Of a DNA stretch of 64,000 bases, positions 55,688 to 64,000 are shown one piece after another. The stretch spans positions 1-64,000 of the forward strand of contig JADFUR010000002.1 of assembly GCA_015222055.1 (NCBI GenBank), in the 5' to 3' direction. How positions within the stretch are numbered: the stretch's first letter is position 1; the number at the start of each line of letters is the position of its first letter. Source of the DNA: Bacteroidota bacterium. Its GTDB lineage: Bacteria; Bacteroidota; Bacteroidia; Bacteroidales; B39-G9. The notes under the pieces were generated by a model. The model was given only the letters and a program-made list of their open reading frames with translations. It ran no database searches and was not told where the DNA came from. Position numbers and translations under genes: made by a program.

Positions 55688-55711
55688 GTCTTTGTTTTTT
55701 TGTCCATCACT

Positions 55712-55780
55712 CTTTCGGATTTGCAATCCGAAAGCTCTTGGTTTTTTTTTAATTAGACTTTCGGATTACAAATCCGAAAG
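55712..55780. repeat. REP-like element with two hairpins, upstream of the nucleotidase gene
   Basis: Two copies of CTTTCGGATT/AATCCGAAAG, at 55712-55734 (loop TGC) and 55758-55780 (loop ACA), separated by a T-rich linker of 23 bases. Confidence 0.75.
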
Positions 55781-55802
55781 AGCTGTTATTGTTTTGTAAA
55801 TG

Positions 55803-55871
55803 GTGCAAGCGTCTTCGCTTGTACCTTATTTTATTCAGTTTCTATAAAAGCACAAGCGAAGACGCTTGCAC
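55803..55871. repeat. Long inverted repeat (22-bp arms)
   Basis: The arm 55803-55824 (GTGCAAGCGTCTTCGCTTGT and two more bases) and the arm 55850-55871 are complementary with one mismatch, spaced by 25 bases. The arms are themselves partly palindromic (AAGCG..CGCTT). Confidence 0.75.
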
Positions 55872-55895
55872 TAGTTGTGCCGATAATTGCTTATT

Positions 55896-55927
55896 GTAAA
55901 AAAGGCTATCCAAGAGGATAGCCTTTT
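55896..55927 (-). terminator. Terminator of the TonB-dependent receptor gene
   Basis: AAAAGGCTATCC (55900-55911) pairs with GGATAGCCTTTT (55916-55927) around AAGA. On the minus strand it ends in six T residues. It lies 20 bases after the receptor stop codon. Confidence 0.85.
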
Positions 55928-55946
55928 AATATATCAAAAATGATTA

Positions 55947-58900
55947 TTAGAAAATATATCTAACACCAATTTGTGCTTGCCAACGAGAGCTCATTAAGCC
56001 AGAATCGTCAGTGAACCATGGTTTATCATCTTTAGGACGATTGAATGAGAATATTGGAGTTGTTCCATCAGTATCAAATCCTTCCCATTTCATTAATTTA
56101 ACATTATTGTTTGAAGCATAAGTTCTTACTCCCCAGTCTTTATTTATCATATTTCCAATGTTAAACACATCAATAGTAAATTGTAATGTTTGTCTTCTGT
56201 TAAGAGCATTCACAAATAAATCTTGTGAAAAATGGAAGTCAAAAATATTAACCCAAGGTAAACGAGATGCATTTCTTTCAGCGTATTCGCCACGATTTTC
56301 AGATAAATAATCATTTTGATTAATAAATCCATCTAACTCTGTCCAAGATGCTGTTTGATCAATATCTCTGATAGCAGTATTGCTATATTTTACTCCATCC
56401 CATTCTCCAAAAATAATATCACTAGAATTTTTAGGGATATAAATTAATTCAGGACCTCCGTAAGCTTCATTAGTAAATTCTCCGTTTGAATCATTATAAA
56501 TATATGATATTGCTTGACCGGATTGTCCGTTATAGAATAATGATACAGAAGTTTTTAAATGATTAAGAAATTCTTTACTGTAAGATACAGTACCAACAAC
56601 ACGAGAACCCATATCAAAATTTGAAATACCAAGCTCAGCTTCGTTTCTAGGAACAGGGCTTGATACAAGATAATTCCATTGAGAAGAATTTTGAGAACTT
56701 GTTCCGTCAAATATTGATTTTGAATGTCCATAAGTATAAGCAATGCTAGCGTCAAGACCAAATTTAAATCTTTTTTGCAATTTTGCAGTTATACTGTATG
56801 TATACCCTTCGTTAGTGTTGTCCCCAAGCATAATTTGACCGTAATTTGGTTCAACTCCATTTTTATAAGTTTTATATAATGGTCTGTTGTCAGGAGTTCC
56901 TGTAGCTGTACCCCATGCTTCTTTTACATTAACATCTTTCCATAATACATTATTAAGAGTTTTTGTATATAAAACTTCAAAAGTTGCAATCATATCTCCA
57001 GGTAATTTTTTATCAACCGCTAGATTTGTTCTAAACATTTGAGGGAAATTGAAGTTTTCAGCATACAAGTCAATTTGACTTCCTGAACCAACTGTAGCAG
57101 TAGGATCAACAGGAGGTATATATTGAGTTTGCCAATCAGGATTAAAAGTATTACCACTGTATTGTTTATAATCACCAATCATCATACCATTGTTAGTATA
57201 TGAACCACCTGGCCATACAAATGGAACTCTTGATGTAAAAATACCGAGACCACCACGTACTTGAGTGCTTTGGTCACCAGTTACATCCCAGTTAAATCCA
57301 ACTCTTGGAGAGAACATAAATTGAGTCTTAGGCATTTCACCTGCTTGAGCACCACTTAAATCGTAAACATCAGATAATTTAGCGATTGTTGTATCGTTAA
57401 ATCCATCAATTGCCTTTGGATCATCAGTAAATATAGGCACATCTATACGTAAACCACCTGTAACTTTAAGATTTTCATTAACTTGAAATTCATCTTGTAC
57501 ATAAGCACCAAGTTGCATAAAATTAAAGTCGGCAGCAGCATTTGAACCGTCACCTCTTATATCATCATTTAAAGAGTAACCAATTCTATACTTAGTAGGA
57601 TCATTTCCATCTATGAAGTCTTGTACATTGTTATATTCATAATCACCAAATGCTCTACGCATAAACAGATTATAAATATCATAATATTCGTTATGAGTAC
57701 CAATTGTAATAGTGTGGCGTCCTTTATAAATTTCAAAGTTATCTGTTAGGGTTAATATATTTTGATCTAATTTATTACCTGATGAATAAACTTCACCACC
57801 AACTGCAATTTCACCATCACCATCAAAAATTTTAATTCCCGGGAATTTATTACCCATTGGGTCACGGTCGTCAACAACTGAAGTATATCCAATTTTTAAA
57901 TCGTTTGAATAATCATTACCAAAACGGCTTTTTAATTCAATTGCAGTTGTATTTGAAGTAGATGGGAAGAATACTCCGCTATTATAAAAATTAATATTAT
58001 TTGAATTAGAAGCATAAGGGCTTAGAGATTCTCCATAAGTATATTGATGACGAAGCATCAATTTATGATTTTTGTTTAAATTAATATCAAAACGAACTAA
58101 AAATTTTTGACCATTTAATTCTCTTGTATTATTTAAGTAACCTCCTGGGTTGTATCCGTAATCGTTTATTAGTTTATTTGTTAAATCTGTTAAATTTGTT
58201 TGAGATGAATTTCCTGTATAATCAGCAAAACTAAAAGGTTGAGGTGTTTGATCTTTTTGGAACTCAGCGTTTGCAAAAAAGAATACTTTATTTTTTACAA
58301 TTGGTCCACCAACATTAACACCATAAGTTTTGGCCGTAAATTCAGGTAATTTTTCTCTATCAGCTTCTTCAACATTTGGAGTTTTTCCTGCAAGGTTTTG
58401 GTTACGGAATTTAAAATATGCTGTACCTTTAACTTTATTTGTACCACTTTTAGTTACAGCATTAATTCCACCACCAACAAAACCACCTTGTTTTACATCG
58501 TAAGGAGCAATAACAACCTGAAATTGTTCAACAGCCTCAATACTGATAGGAGAAATACCTGTTTGTCCACCATTCATTCCGTTAGCAGCTAAACCAAAAA
58601 CATCATTATTAACTGTACCGTCAATCATTAATGAATTATATCGGTTATTCATTCCTGCAATAGAAATACCTGAGCCTGTAATATTTGCTTGAGGTGTTAA
58701 ACGAGTAAAATCGTTTAAATCGCCAGATATTGAAGGCATTGAACTAATAGCTTCTTTATCTACAACAGTTTGGGCTCCTGTTCGGTTACCGTCAAAAATA
58801 TCGTTTTTGTATTTTTTTGCTACAACACTAACTTCCAATAACTTTTGAACATCTTCAACAAGCTTAGGATTTAACTTGAAAGTTTGACCAAGTGAAAGAT

Positions 58901-59195
58901 AAATATTCTCTTTTTTAAAAGGGTGATAACCAATAAAAGAAATGTTAATAGAGTATGGTCCTCCAACATTCATATTAGGTAGGCGGAAAAAACCATCGCT
59001 ACCAGTTATACATGCATATTGCGAACCTGTTTCTTGGTGGATAGCTACTATTGTAGCTCCGGGAAGAGCCTCATTTGTTGCTCCAGCAACAACTCGTCCG
59101 TTAATCCCTGATGTTGTAGATCCCTGAGCAAATAGCGTATTAGCACTAAAAGCAAAGAAACAAAAAACCATCATAAATGTAAAATTTTTTTTCAT
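55947..59195 (-). CDS. Oar-like TonB-dependent outer-membrane receptor
   Basis: This 1082-residue outer-membrane protein has a signal peptide (1-23, SANTLFAQG), a carboxypeptidase-regulatory-like domain (about 30-110, INGRVVAGATNEALPGATIV), then a plug domain (about 125-250, DLNDFTRLTPQANITGSGIS; VGGGINAVTKSGTNKVKG) and a long beta-barrel ending in QAQIGVRYIF with C-terminal Phe. It matches the Oar group of TonB receptors rather than SusC: no SusD gene follows, and the plug has the AVTKSGTN motif. Oar proteins take part in protease uptake/secretion and cell-surface signalling; the substrate here is unknown. It has its own promoter and a good terminator. Confidence 0.92.
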   Translation of the reverse strand: MKKNFTFMMVFCFFAFSANTLFAQGSTTSGINGRVVAGATNEALPGATIVAIHQETGSQYACITGSDGFFRLPNMNVGGPYSINISFIGYHPFKKENIYLSLGQTFKLNPKLVEDVQKLLEVSVVAKKYKNDIFDGNRTGAQTVVDKEAISSMPSISGDLNDFTRLTPQANITGSGISIAGMNNRYNSLMIDGTVNNDVFGLAANGMNGGQTGISPISIEAVEQFQVVIAPYDVKQGGFVGGGINAVTKSGTNKVKGTAYFKFRNQNLAGKTPNVEEADREKLPEFTAKTYGVNVGGPIVKNKVFFFANAEFQKDQTPQPFSFADYTGNSSQTNLTDLTNKLINDYGYNPGGYLNNTRELNGQKFLVRFDINLNKNHKLMLRHQYTYGESLSPYASNSNNINFYNSGVFFPSTSNTTAIELKSRFGNDYSNDLKIGYTSVVDDRDPMGNKFPGIKIFDGDGEIAVGGEVYSSGNKLDQNILTLTDNFEIYKGRHTITIGTHNEYYDIYNLFMRRAFGDYEYNNVQDFIDGNDPTKYRIGYSLNDDIRGDGSNAAADFNFMQLGAYVQDEFQVNENLKVTGGLRIDVPIFTDDPKAIDGFNDTTIAKLSDVYDLSGAQAGEMPKTQFMFSPRVGFNWDVTGDQSTQVRGGLGIFTSRVPFVWPGGSYTNNGMMIGDYKQYSGNTFNPDWQTQYIPPVDPTATVGSGSQIDLYAENFNFPQMFRTNLAVDKKLPGDMIATFEVLYTKTLNNVLWKDVNVKEAWGTATGTPDNRPLYKTYKNGVEPNYGQIMLGDNTNEGYTYSITAKLQKRFKFGLDASIAYTYGHSKSIFDGTSSQNSSQWNYLVSSPVPRNEAELGISNFDMGSRVVGTVSYSKEFLNHLKTSVSLFYNGQSGQAISYIYNDSNGEFTNEAYGGPELIYIPKNSSDIIFGEWDGVKYSNTAIRDIDQTASWTELDGFINQNDYLSENRGEYAERNASRLPWVNIFDFHFSQDLFVNALNRRQTLQFTIDVFNIGNMINKDWGVRTYASNNNVKLMKWEGFDTDGTTPIFSFNRPKDDKPWFTDDSGLMSSRWQAQIGVRYIF

Positions 59196-59211
59196 AAATT
59201 TTATGTTTTTT

Positions 59212-59219
59212 CAAAGCTA
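59212..59219 (-). promoter_or_regulatory. Candidate -7 box of the TonB-receptor gene
   Basis: On the minus strand it reads TAGCTTTG, 17 bases before the start codon. Confidence 0.5.
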
Positions 59220-59230
59220 ATATACTACCC

Positions 59231-59261
59231 ACATGTTTATAAAAATTTTTTATAAACATGT
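59231..59261. promoter_or_regulatory. 31-bp palindrome upstream of the TonB-receptor gene
   Basis: ACATGTTTATAAAAA (59231-59245) is perfectly complementary to TTTTTATAAACATGT (59247-59261), with one central T. It covers the -33 region of the receptor promoter, so it could be an operator. The remaining 260 bases before the MFS gene are AT-rich, with no ORF seen. Confidence 0.6.
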
Positions 59262-59516
59262 ATATTCTCTTTGAGTTTAACTTAAATTAGTTAAGTGGGT
59301 TAATTAAGTATTTACATAAATTATTTAGGTGTAAAAATAATGTTTAAAAAAATATTATACAAAATTATTTTTAAATAAAAATAAGCTAATCTTTTATTTT
59401 TTTTTTTAAAGTTTTAAGATAATTGCTGATTTTTAGGATTCTATGGTGAGGGGATATTAAGAAATTTATTTAAAAAAAATTTAACATCATGTTAATAATT
59501 TTGTTTATTTAACAGT

Positions 59517-59524
59517 TAACTTTG
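59517..59524 (+). promoter_or_regulatory. Candidate -7 box of the MFS gene
   Basis: TAACTTTG matches TAnnTTTG, 15 bases before the ATG at 59540. The TTG at 59522 overlaps this box and cannot be the start if it is real. Confidence 0.45.
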
Positions 59525-59539
59525 CGAAAAAATAAAAGA

Positions 59540-60724
59540 ATGATAAGGAGTAAAGAAGAAAAGAATAAGTTTCAAACGAGTAATGTAATACTTGTTTCGT
59601 TTTCGCATTTGTTACACGATATCTATTCTGCTTTTTTATCTCCGGTTTTACCAATACTAATAAAAAATTTGGGGATTTCTTATTCATTAACGAGTTTATT
59701 ATCTGTAATAAGAACATTGCCATCACTAGCAAACCCATTTATAGGTTTATTGGCAGATAAAGTAAGTTTGCGGTATTTTATTATTATTACTCCTACAATA
59801 ACCGCAATAGTTATGAGCCTATTAGGATTTGCCTCATCTTACACTGTTTTAGCTATAATGTTGTTTGTTACGGGAATAAGTTCTTCTTTATTTCATGTGC
59901 CAGCTCCTGTTATGGTAAAAAAGGTGTCGGGTGACAGAGCTGGAATGGGGATGAGTTTTTATATGCTTGGTGGTGAATTAGCACGAACATTAGGACCGCT
60001 TGTTGTTTTAGCTGCTATATCTTTATGGGGATTTAAAGGTACTTACCGTTTAATTCCATTTGCAATAATTGCATCAGTCATTTTATATTTCAAATTAAGA
60101 AAAATCACAGTTTATAAAGAATTTCAAAACAAAAATAAAAAAATTGGTGGTTTTGATACGGTTAAAAAATTTTCATCGGTTTTTTTAATTATAGGTGGGT
60201 ATTTAATTTTTATATCAATAATTAAGTCTGCATTAACATATTATTTACCAACTTATTTGAATTTACAGGGTAAAAGTTTGTGGCTGGGTGGTATTGCTTT
60301 ATCTGTATATCAACTTGCCGGTGCTGGAGGCACTTTTTTATCTGGAACAATTTCCGATAAAATTGGCGGTAAAAAGACTTTATTAATTGCTTCAATTGTT
60401 TCTCCAATTTTAATGTTGCTTTTTACTTTTTCTGAAGGAGTTGTTTTACCGTTTATTCTTCTTATTTTATTAGGACTTTTTATTTTTGCTTCCGGTCCTG
60501 TTTTACTTGCACTTATTACAAGTATTGATGTTGAGCGACCTGCTTTTATCAACGGCGTTTACATGACAACTAGTTTTATTGTTAATTCAATAACAATAAT
60601 GCTTATTGGAGTGCTCGCAGATAAATATGGACTTGAATTTACTTATAGAATAATATCAATTATTGGTTTTGGTGCTTTCCCATTCGTATTATTACTTGCC
60701 CGACAAAAATGTGTTAAGCATTAA
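59540..60724 (+). CDS. MFS transporter, fosmidomycin-resistance (Fsr) type
   Basis: This 394-residue protein has about 12 membrane helices. The N-terminal SHLLHDIYSAFLSPVLPILIKNLGISYSLTSLLSVIRTLPSLANPFIGLLADK is the Fsr signature. A typical MFS loop motif follows the second helix (GLLADKVSLRYF), and a second loop carries GTISDKIGGKKTLL. Family members export fosmidomycin and related compounds when over-produced, but natural substrates are unknown. The start ATG 59540 is chosen because the TTG at 59522 lies inside the -7 box. It is divergent from the TonB receptor gene. Confidence 0.85.
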   Translation: MIRSKEEKNKFQTSNVILVSFSHLLHDIYSAFLSPVLPILIKNLGISYSLTSLLSVIRTLPSLANPFIGLLADKVSLRYFIIITPTITAIVMSLLGFASSYTVLAIMLFVTGISSSLFHVPAPVMVKKVSGDRAGMGMSFYMLGGELARTLGPLVVLAAISLWGFKGTYRLIPFAIIASVILYFKLRKITVYKEFQNKNKKIGGFDTVKKFSSVFLIIGGYLIFISIIKSALTYYLPTYLNLQGKSLWLGGIALSVYQLAGAGGTFLSGTISDKIGGKKTLLIASIVSPILMLLFTFSEGVVLPFILLILLGLFIFASGPVLLALITSIDVERPAFINGVYMTTSFIVNSITIMLIGVLADKYGLEFTYRIISIIGFGAFPFVLLLARQKCVKH

Positions 60725-60727
60725 AGC

Positions 60728-60845
60728 TCATAGAGTTTAGAGTTCATAGAGTTTAGAGTTCATAGAGTTTAGAGTTCATAGAGTTTGGAGTTCATAAAGT
60801 TTAAAGTTCATAGAGTTTGGAGTTCATAAAGTTAAAAGGTTGTAA
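60728..60845. repeat. 16-bp tandem repeat, about seven copies
   Basis: The unit TCATAGAGTTTAGAGT is perfect in the first three copies (60728-60775) and varied in the next four (for example TTTGGAGT, AAAGTTTAAAGT). A second small repeat (CTAATTC-type, about three copies) lies at 60858-60882. The unit is not CRISPR-like: no spacers. Confidence 0.85.
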
Positions 60846-60955
60846 AGTTGAGCTTTAATTCCTAATTCCTAATTCGTAATTCCTTTTGTCTTTTATCTAA
60901 AATTTTATTAATTTTAACTACATCCTTTTTTTAATATTTAGTTAAAATTAGCCTT

Positions 60956-63913
60956 ATGAAAAAAATAATTTTTTTATTTCCCATCTTTTTTTTATTAATT
61001 TTTTTTTCTTCTAATAACATAATAGCTGAGACCAAAACCGCAAGTAATACAATTCAAGAGCAAATTGTTAATGAAAATAGCTCAGACAATGAATCTGATT
61101 TATTAAATAATTCAGATATAAATGTTAATAAGAGTGAAGAAGAACACAAAGAAGACAACGAATCTTCTAGTCACGGTAGTGATATGACATCATTATTATT
61201 CATTATTATTTCTTTAATTATTGGTGCAGCAATAAGGCATTTTTTACGAAAAAGTCCCTTGCCATATACTGGCATGTTGTTTTTGTTTGGGATATTATTA
61301 GGCGTGAGTAATAGAATGGGCTTGTTTGAAATATTTCATTTGACTAGTATAGGAGAATCTTTTACTTGGGCCGGACATATTGATCCGCATCTAATATTAT
61401 ATGTTTTTTTACCAACATTGGTTTTTGAAGCTGCTTTTGGTATGGATGGGCATACTTTTAAAAAGACAGTTACTAATGCCGTAATATTAGCAGTTCCGGG
61501 TATTATTATTGCTTTATTATTGACAGGGGCTTTGGTTATGCTCTTAAATATTGTTGGCATAGGTTTAAATCAATGGACTTGGAGTATTGCCTTAATGTTT
61601 GGAGCTGTAATAAGTGCTACCGATCCTGTTGCTGTTGTTTCTTTATTAAAAGATTTGGGAGCGAGTAAAAAATTAGGAACTTTAATTGAAGCAGAATCAT
61701 TATTAAATGATGGAACAGCAATTGTGTTTTTTATGGTTTTCTTTTTGAGTTTGACAGGTGCTGCTGGAGATAATTCTCCAATTATTGATTTTTGCACAGT
61801 TGCTTTTGGCGGGGTCTTTTTAGGATTAATTGTAGGGTGGATAACAATATCATGGGTTCGACGGGTGTTTAATGACCCAATGGTTGAAATTAGCGTTATT
61901 ATTGCATTTGCTTACCTTACTTTTTTTGTTGCTGAATATTTTCTACATGTGTCGGGCGTTTTGGGTTTGGTTGCTTTTGGTTTGGTTATGTCAGGAGTCG
62001 GCAAAACAAAAATTAGTCCCGAAGTTGAACATTTCCTTCATGAATTTTGGGAGTTGGCAGTTTTTATTGCAAATACTATAATTTTTATTATTGTTGGTCT
62101 TGTAATTGCACAAAGGACTGTTTTCACAGCTAATGATTTTTTAATTCTGGCTATTGTTTATGTTGGAATAAATGCTGTGCGTGCTATTGTAATTATTGTG
62201 TTATTTCCTTTTATGAGAAAAACCGGTTATGGATTAACTGTAAAAGATTCGTATGTTTTATGGTGGGGTGCTTTGCGTGGAGCTATTGGCTTAGCACTTG
62301 CTCTTATTGTTGCAGGCGTTGATGATAAATATATTTCGCCGGAAATAAAAAATCAATTTTTATTCCTTACAGCTGGTATAGTAACATTAACATTATTGGT
62401 TAATGCCACAACAATAAAATGGTTTGTTAATAAGTTGGGATTAACAAAAATTAGTCCTGCAAAAGCAATAATGATAAAGAATGCTAAAGATTATCTCAGA
62501 CAAAGTTCAGAAAATGCTGTTGAAAGAATAAAGCTTGATCGTTTTATGAGCCACTCAGATTGGGATATTGTTAACGGGTATCTTCCTGAAATTGATAGTG
62601 AAGAAAATCTTCAACAGACTAAGATAGAAGAAATTGCAGAAATGCGCCGACTAATTTTGGAAAAAGAAAAAAGCAGTTATTGGCATCAGTTTCAAGATGG
62701 ACTTATTGGGGCAACGGCTGTTAGTAACTTAACCGATGGAATAAGTCAAATTCTAGATAATGAAGGCTTAACATCCCTTTCAGATAGAAAAGACCTTGAG
62801 GAATTGTGGGAAACACCAAAGTTGTTGAATAAACTGCAATCAACACCTGTTTTGGGGAAATTTGTTACTAATATGTTTTTCAATAAATTAATGATAAGTT
62901 ATGAATCTGCACAGGGATTTGTCGTTTCTCAAGAAGAGGCATTAAAACTAACAGAGAGTATTCGCAGAAGTATTGAAGAGAATGATGAAATTGGACAAAA
63001 TAATGTTGCCATAATAGAAGATGAAATTAATGAAAATAAAATTCATGGTCTTACTTTTTTGAGAAATTTAAGAAAAAAATATCCTGAAATTTATAATGCT
63101 TTATCTACTCGTCAAGCGAGCAGGTCATTGTTAAATTACGAGAGGCGTACTGTAGAAAGATTGCAGAAGAACGGAAGGTTAAATGATGATGAAGCTTCAA
63201 AAATGGTTTTGAATATTGAAATACAGATGAAGAAGCTAATGGATAGTACGATATCAATTAAGTTTCCTGAGCCTGAAGATGTTTTAAGAAAAACTGAATG
63301 GCTGAAAGATGTTGATGCTAAATTATTTGCTAAAATTTTACATCATTTTAGCAGTCGGGTTTTTACTGTTGGAGAAGCTTTAATGAAAGAAAATGAGGCT
63401 GGTGACAGTATTTACATTATTGTAAGAGGCACTCTTAAAGTTATGCAAGGGAAAGAGGTGGTTGAAATTTTGGGATCGGGCAGTTTAGTTGGAGTGCAAT
63501 CAGTATTGCTTGGTAGAAGTAGAACAAAAACCGTTATTGCAGAATCTCCTGTTACTGCCGAACGAATTAGATATATAAAAGTACTTAGAATTGTAAAAGA
63601 AAATGAGGAGCTAGGAATCAAGCTATGGAAAATTGCAGGTCAAAAAATTACCGAGAATCTTATAAGGAAAAGCACACCTTTTAATACATGGTCGGAGAAA
63701 AAGCTTAAACGATGGATTTCGCAAGGGGAAATAGTATCAGATAAACACGAAAGCATTCTAAATTTTAATGATAGTATTGGAATTTTAATTGCTGGTAGAG
63801 CTTTTGTGAATAATGATAAAAAAGAAGTTATTGATTCACCTGCTGTTATTGAAAATAAAGAAATTTTTTTAGATGATGATACATGGGTATTTGTTTGTGC
63901 AAAAGTTGTTTAA
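60956..63913 (+). CDS. CPA1-family Na+/H+ antiporter with a C-terminal cyclic-nucleotide-binding-like domain
   Basis: This 985-residue protein has an N-terminal signal-like helix (about 1-24, IFFSSNNIIAE), a polar acidic extracytoplasmic stretch (25-75), then about 12 membrane helices (about 76-495). CPA1 landmarks: ATDPVAVVSL (221-230) and the Na+-binding ESLLNDGTAIV with N251 and D252. The cytoplasmic tail of nearly 500 residues is helical and ends in a cNMP-binding-like domain (about 790-900, FTVGEALMKENEAGDSIYIIVRGTLKVMQG). The order resembles plant SOS1/NHX7 antiporters. It should export Na+ in exchange for H+. A tandem repeat lies upstream. Confidence 0.9.
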   Translation: MKKIIFLFPIFFLLIFFSSNNIIAETKTASNTIQEQIVNENSSDNESDLLNNSDINVNKSEEEHKEDNESSSHGSDMTSLLFIIISLIIGAAIRHFLRKSPLPYTGMLFLFGILLGVSNRMGLFEIFHLTSIGESFTWAGHIDPHLILYVFLPTLVFEAAFGMDGHTFKKTVTNAVILAVPGIIIALLLTGALVMLLNIVGIGLNQWTWSIALMFGAVISATDPVAVVSLLKDLGASKKLGTLIEAESLLNDGTAIVFFMVFFLSLTGAAGDNSPIIDFCTVAFGGVFLGLIVGWITISWVRRVFNDPMVEISVIIAFAYLTFFVAEYFLHVSGVLGLVAFGLVMSGVGKTKISPEVEHFLHEFWELAVFIANTIIFIIVGLVIAQRTVFTANDFLILAIVYVGINAVRAIVIIVLFPFMRKTGYGLTVKDSYVLWWGALRGAIGLALALIVAGVDDKYISPEIKNQFLFLTAGIVTLTLLVNATTIKWFVNKLGLTKISPAKAIMIKNAKDYLRQSSENAVERIKLDRFMSHSDWDIVNGYLPEIDSEENLQQTKIEEIAEMRRLILEKEKSSYWHQFQDGLIGATAVSNLTDGISQILDNEGLTSLSDRKDLEELWETPKLLNKLQSTPVLGKFVTNMFFNKLMISYESAQGFVVSQEEALKLTESIRRSIEENDEIGQNNVAIIEDEINENKIHGLTFLRNLRKKYPEIYNALSTRQASRSLLNYERRTVERLQKNGRLNDDEASKMVLNIEIQMKKLMDSTISIKFPEPEDVLRKTEWLKDVDAKLFAKILHHFSSRVFTVGEALMKENEAGDSIYIIVRGTLKVMQGKEVVEILGSGSLVGVQSVLLGRSRTKTVIAESPVTAERIRYIKVLRIVKENEELGIKLWKIAGQKITENLIRKSTPFNTWSEKKLKRWISQGEIVSDKHESILNFNDSIGILIAGRAFVNNDKKEVIDSPAVIENKEIFLDDDTWVFVCAKVV

Positions 63914-63946
63914 TGAAAAAAAAATTTAAAATCCAAAATCCTCGCT

Positions 63947-64000
63947 CTTTCGGATTAAAAATCCGAAAGCATTAATATCCAGCTTGTTAGTTCGTGATTT
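63947..64000. repeat. REP-like element cut by the window end
   Basis: CTTTCGGATT (63947-63956) pairs with AATCCGAAAG (63960-63969), loop AAA. The linker CATTAATATCCAGCTTGTTA and the start of the second hairpin (TTCGTGATT) match the element at 52324. Confidence 0.7.

Noticed and set aside
58942-59127. Small frame opposite the TonB receptor N-terminus
   Set aside because: It lies opposite the conserved regulatory-like domain; a shadow frame.
60728-60845. CRISPR-like array
   Set aside because: The 16-base units abut with no unique spacers, and there is no cas gene.

Overview
The window is AT-rich DNA from a member of the Bacteroidota (Bacteroidetes), probably a marine or anaerobic Bacteroidales/Marinilabiliales-type organism. 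The signs are the gene order rpsU - xer - hpf - tRNAs - tuf - tRNA-Trp - secE - nusG - rplKAJL - rpoBC - DUF3467; promoter -7 boxes of the TAnnTTTG type, often with TTG/TTTG about 20 bases upstream; an Oar-like TonB-dependent receptor; MqnA (futalosine menaquinone route); and surface GH13 lipoproteins. Strong Shine-Dalgarno sequences are rare.

Layout. 1-4.3 kb: the end of an unknown protein, a sodium:solute symporter (NSS family) with a 44-residue partner membrane protein, and a helix-hairpin-helix protein. 4.5-19.5 kb: the translation/transcription core, with five tRNAs, EF-Tu, SecE, NusG, four ribosomal proteins and RNA polymerase beta and beta'. Terminator-like hairpins lie after tuf, before rpoB, before rpoC and after rpoC. 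19.6-29.9 kb: UmuD/UmuC, a membrane-anchored reductive-dehalogenase-like iron-sulfur protein, a GNAT, an NfeD/ClpP-type membrane protease, MqnA, PurB, an ABC exporter and a DUF58 protein. 30.0-36.8 kb: three different GH13 alpha-glucan hydrolases, two of them lipoproteins, interrupted by a ParE/RelE-type toxin-antitoxin pair and a gene relic; no SusC/SusD pair is present. 36.8-42.2 kb: an accessory stretch in which every module lies in the same direction and is separated from the next by long imperfect palindromes that begin (C/T)ATAAC or CTAAC and usually end GTTAT. 42.2-51.1 kb: a zinc-ribbon protein, a transglutaminase-like protein, class III fructose-bisphosphatase, a Rel protein whose hydrolase centre is degenerate, and a large sensor ending in a hemerythrin domain. 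51-59.2 kb, all on the minus strand: NadR-type kinase, PnuC, S41 protease, 5'-nucleotidase and TonB-dependent receptor. 59.5-63.9 kb: an Fsr-like MFS transporter and a CPA1 Na+/H+ antiporter with a cyclic-nucleotide-binding-like tail.

The most unusual part is 36.8-42.2 kb. It looks like an array of small gene cassettes bounded by attC-like sites without a visible integron integrase. Its members are an unknown two-gene module, a class II Fic protein, an unknown exported/membrane protein and a broken DUF1016 (YhcG) nuclease. The Fic gene is preceded by seven half-sites of TGTCAA in alternating orientation at roughly helical spacing, the last overlapping the start codon; this is a strong candidate for an autoregulatory operator.

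REP-like palindromes built on CTTTCGGATT/AATCCGAAAG occur near 52.3, 55.7 and 63.95 kb, and a 16-bp tandem repeat lies at 60.7 kb. All functions are read from the sequence and general knowledge of families; no searches were run.
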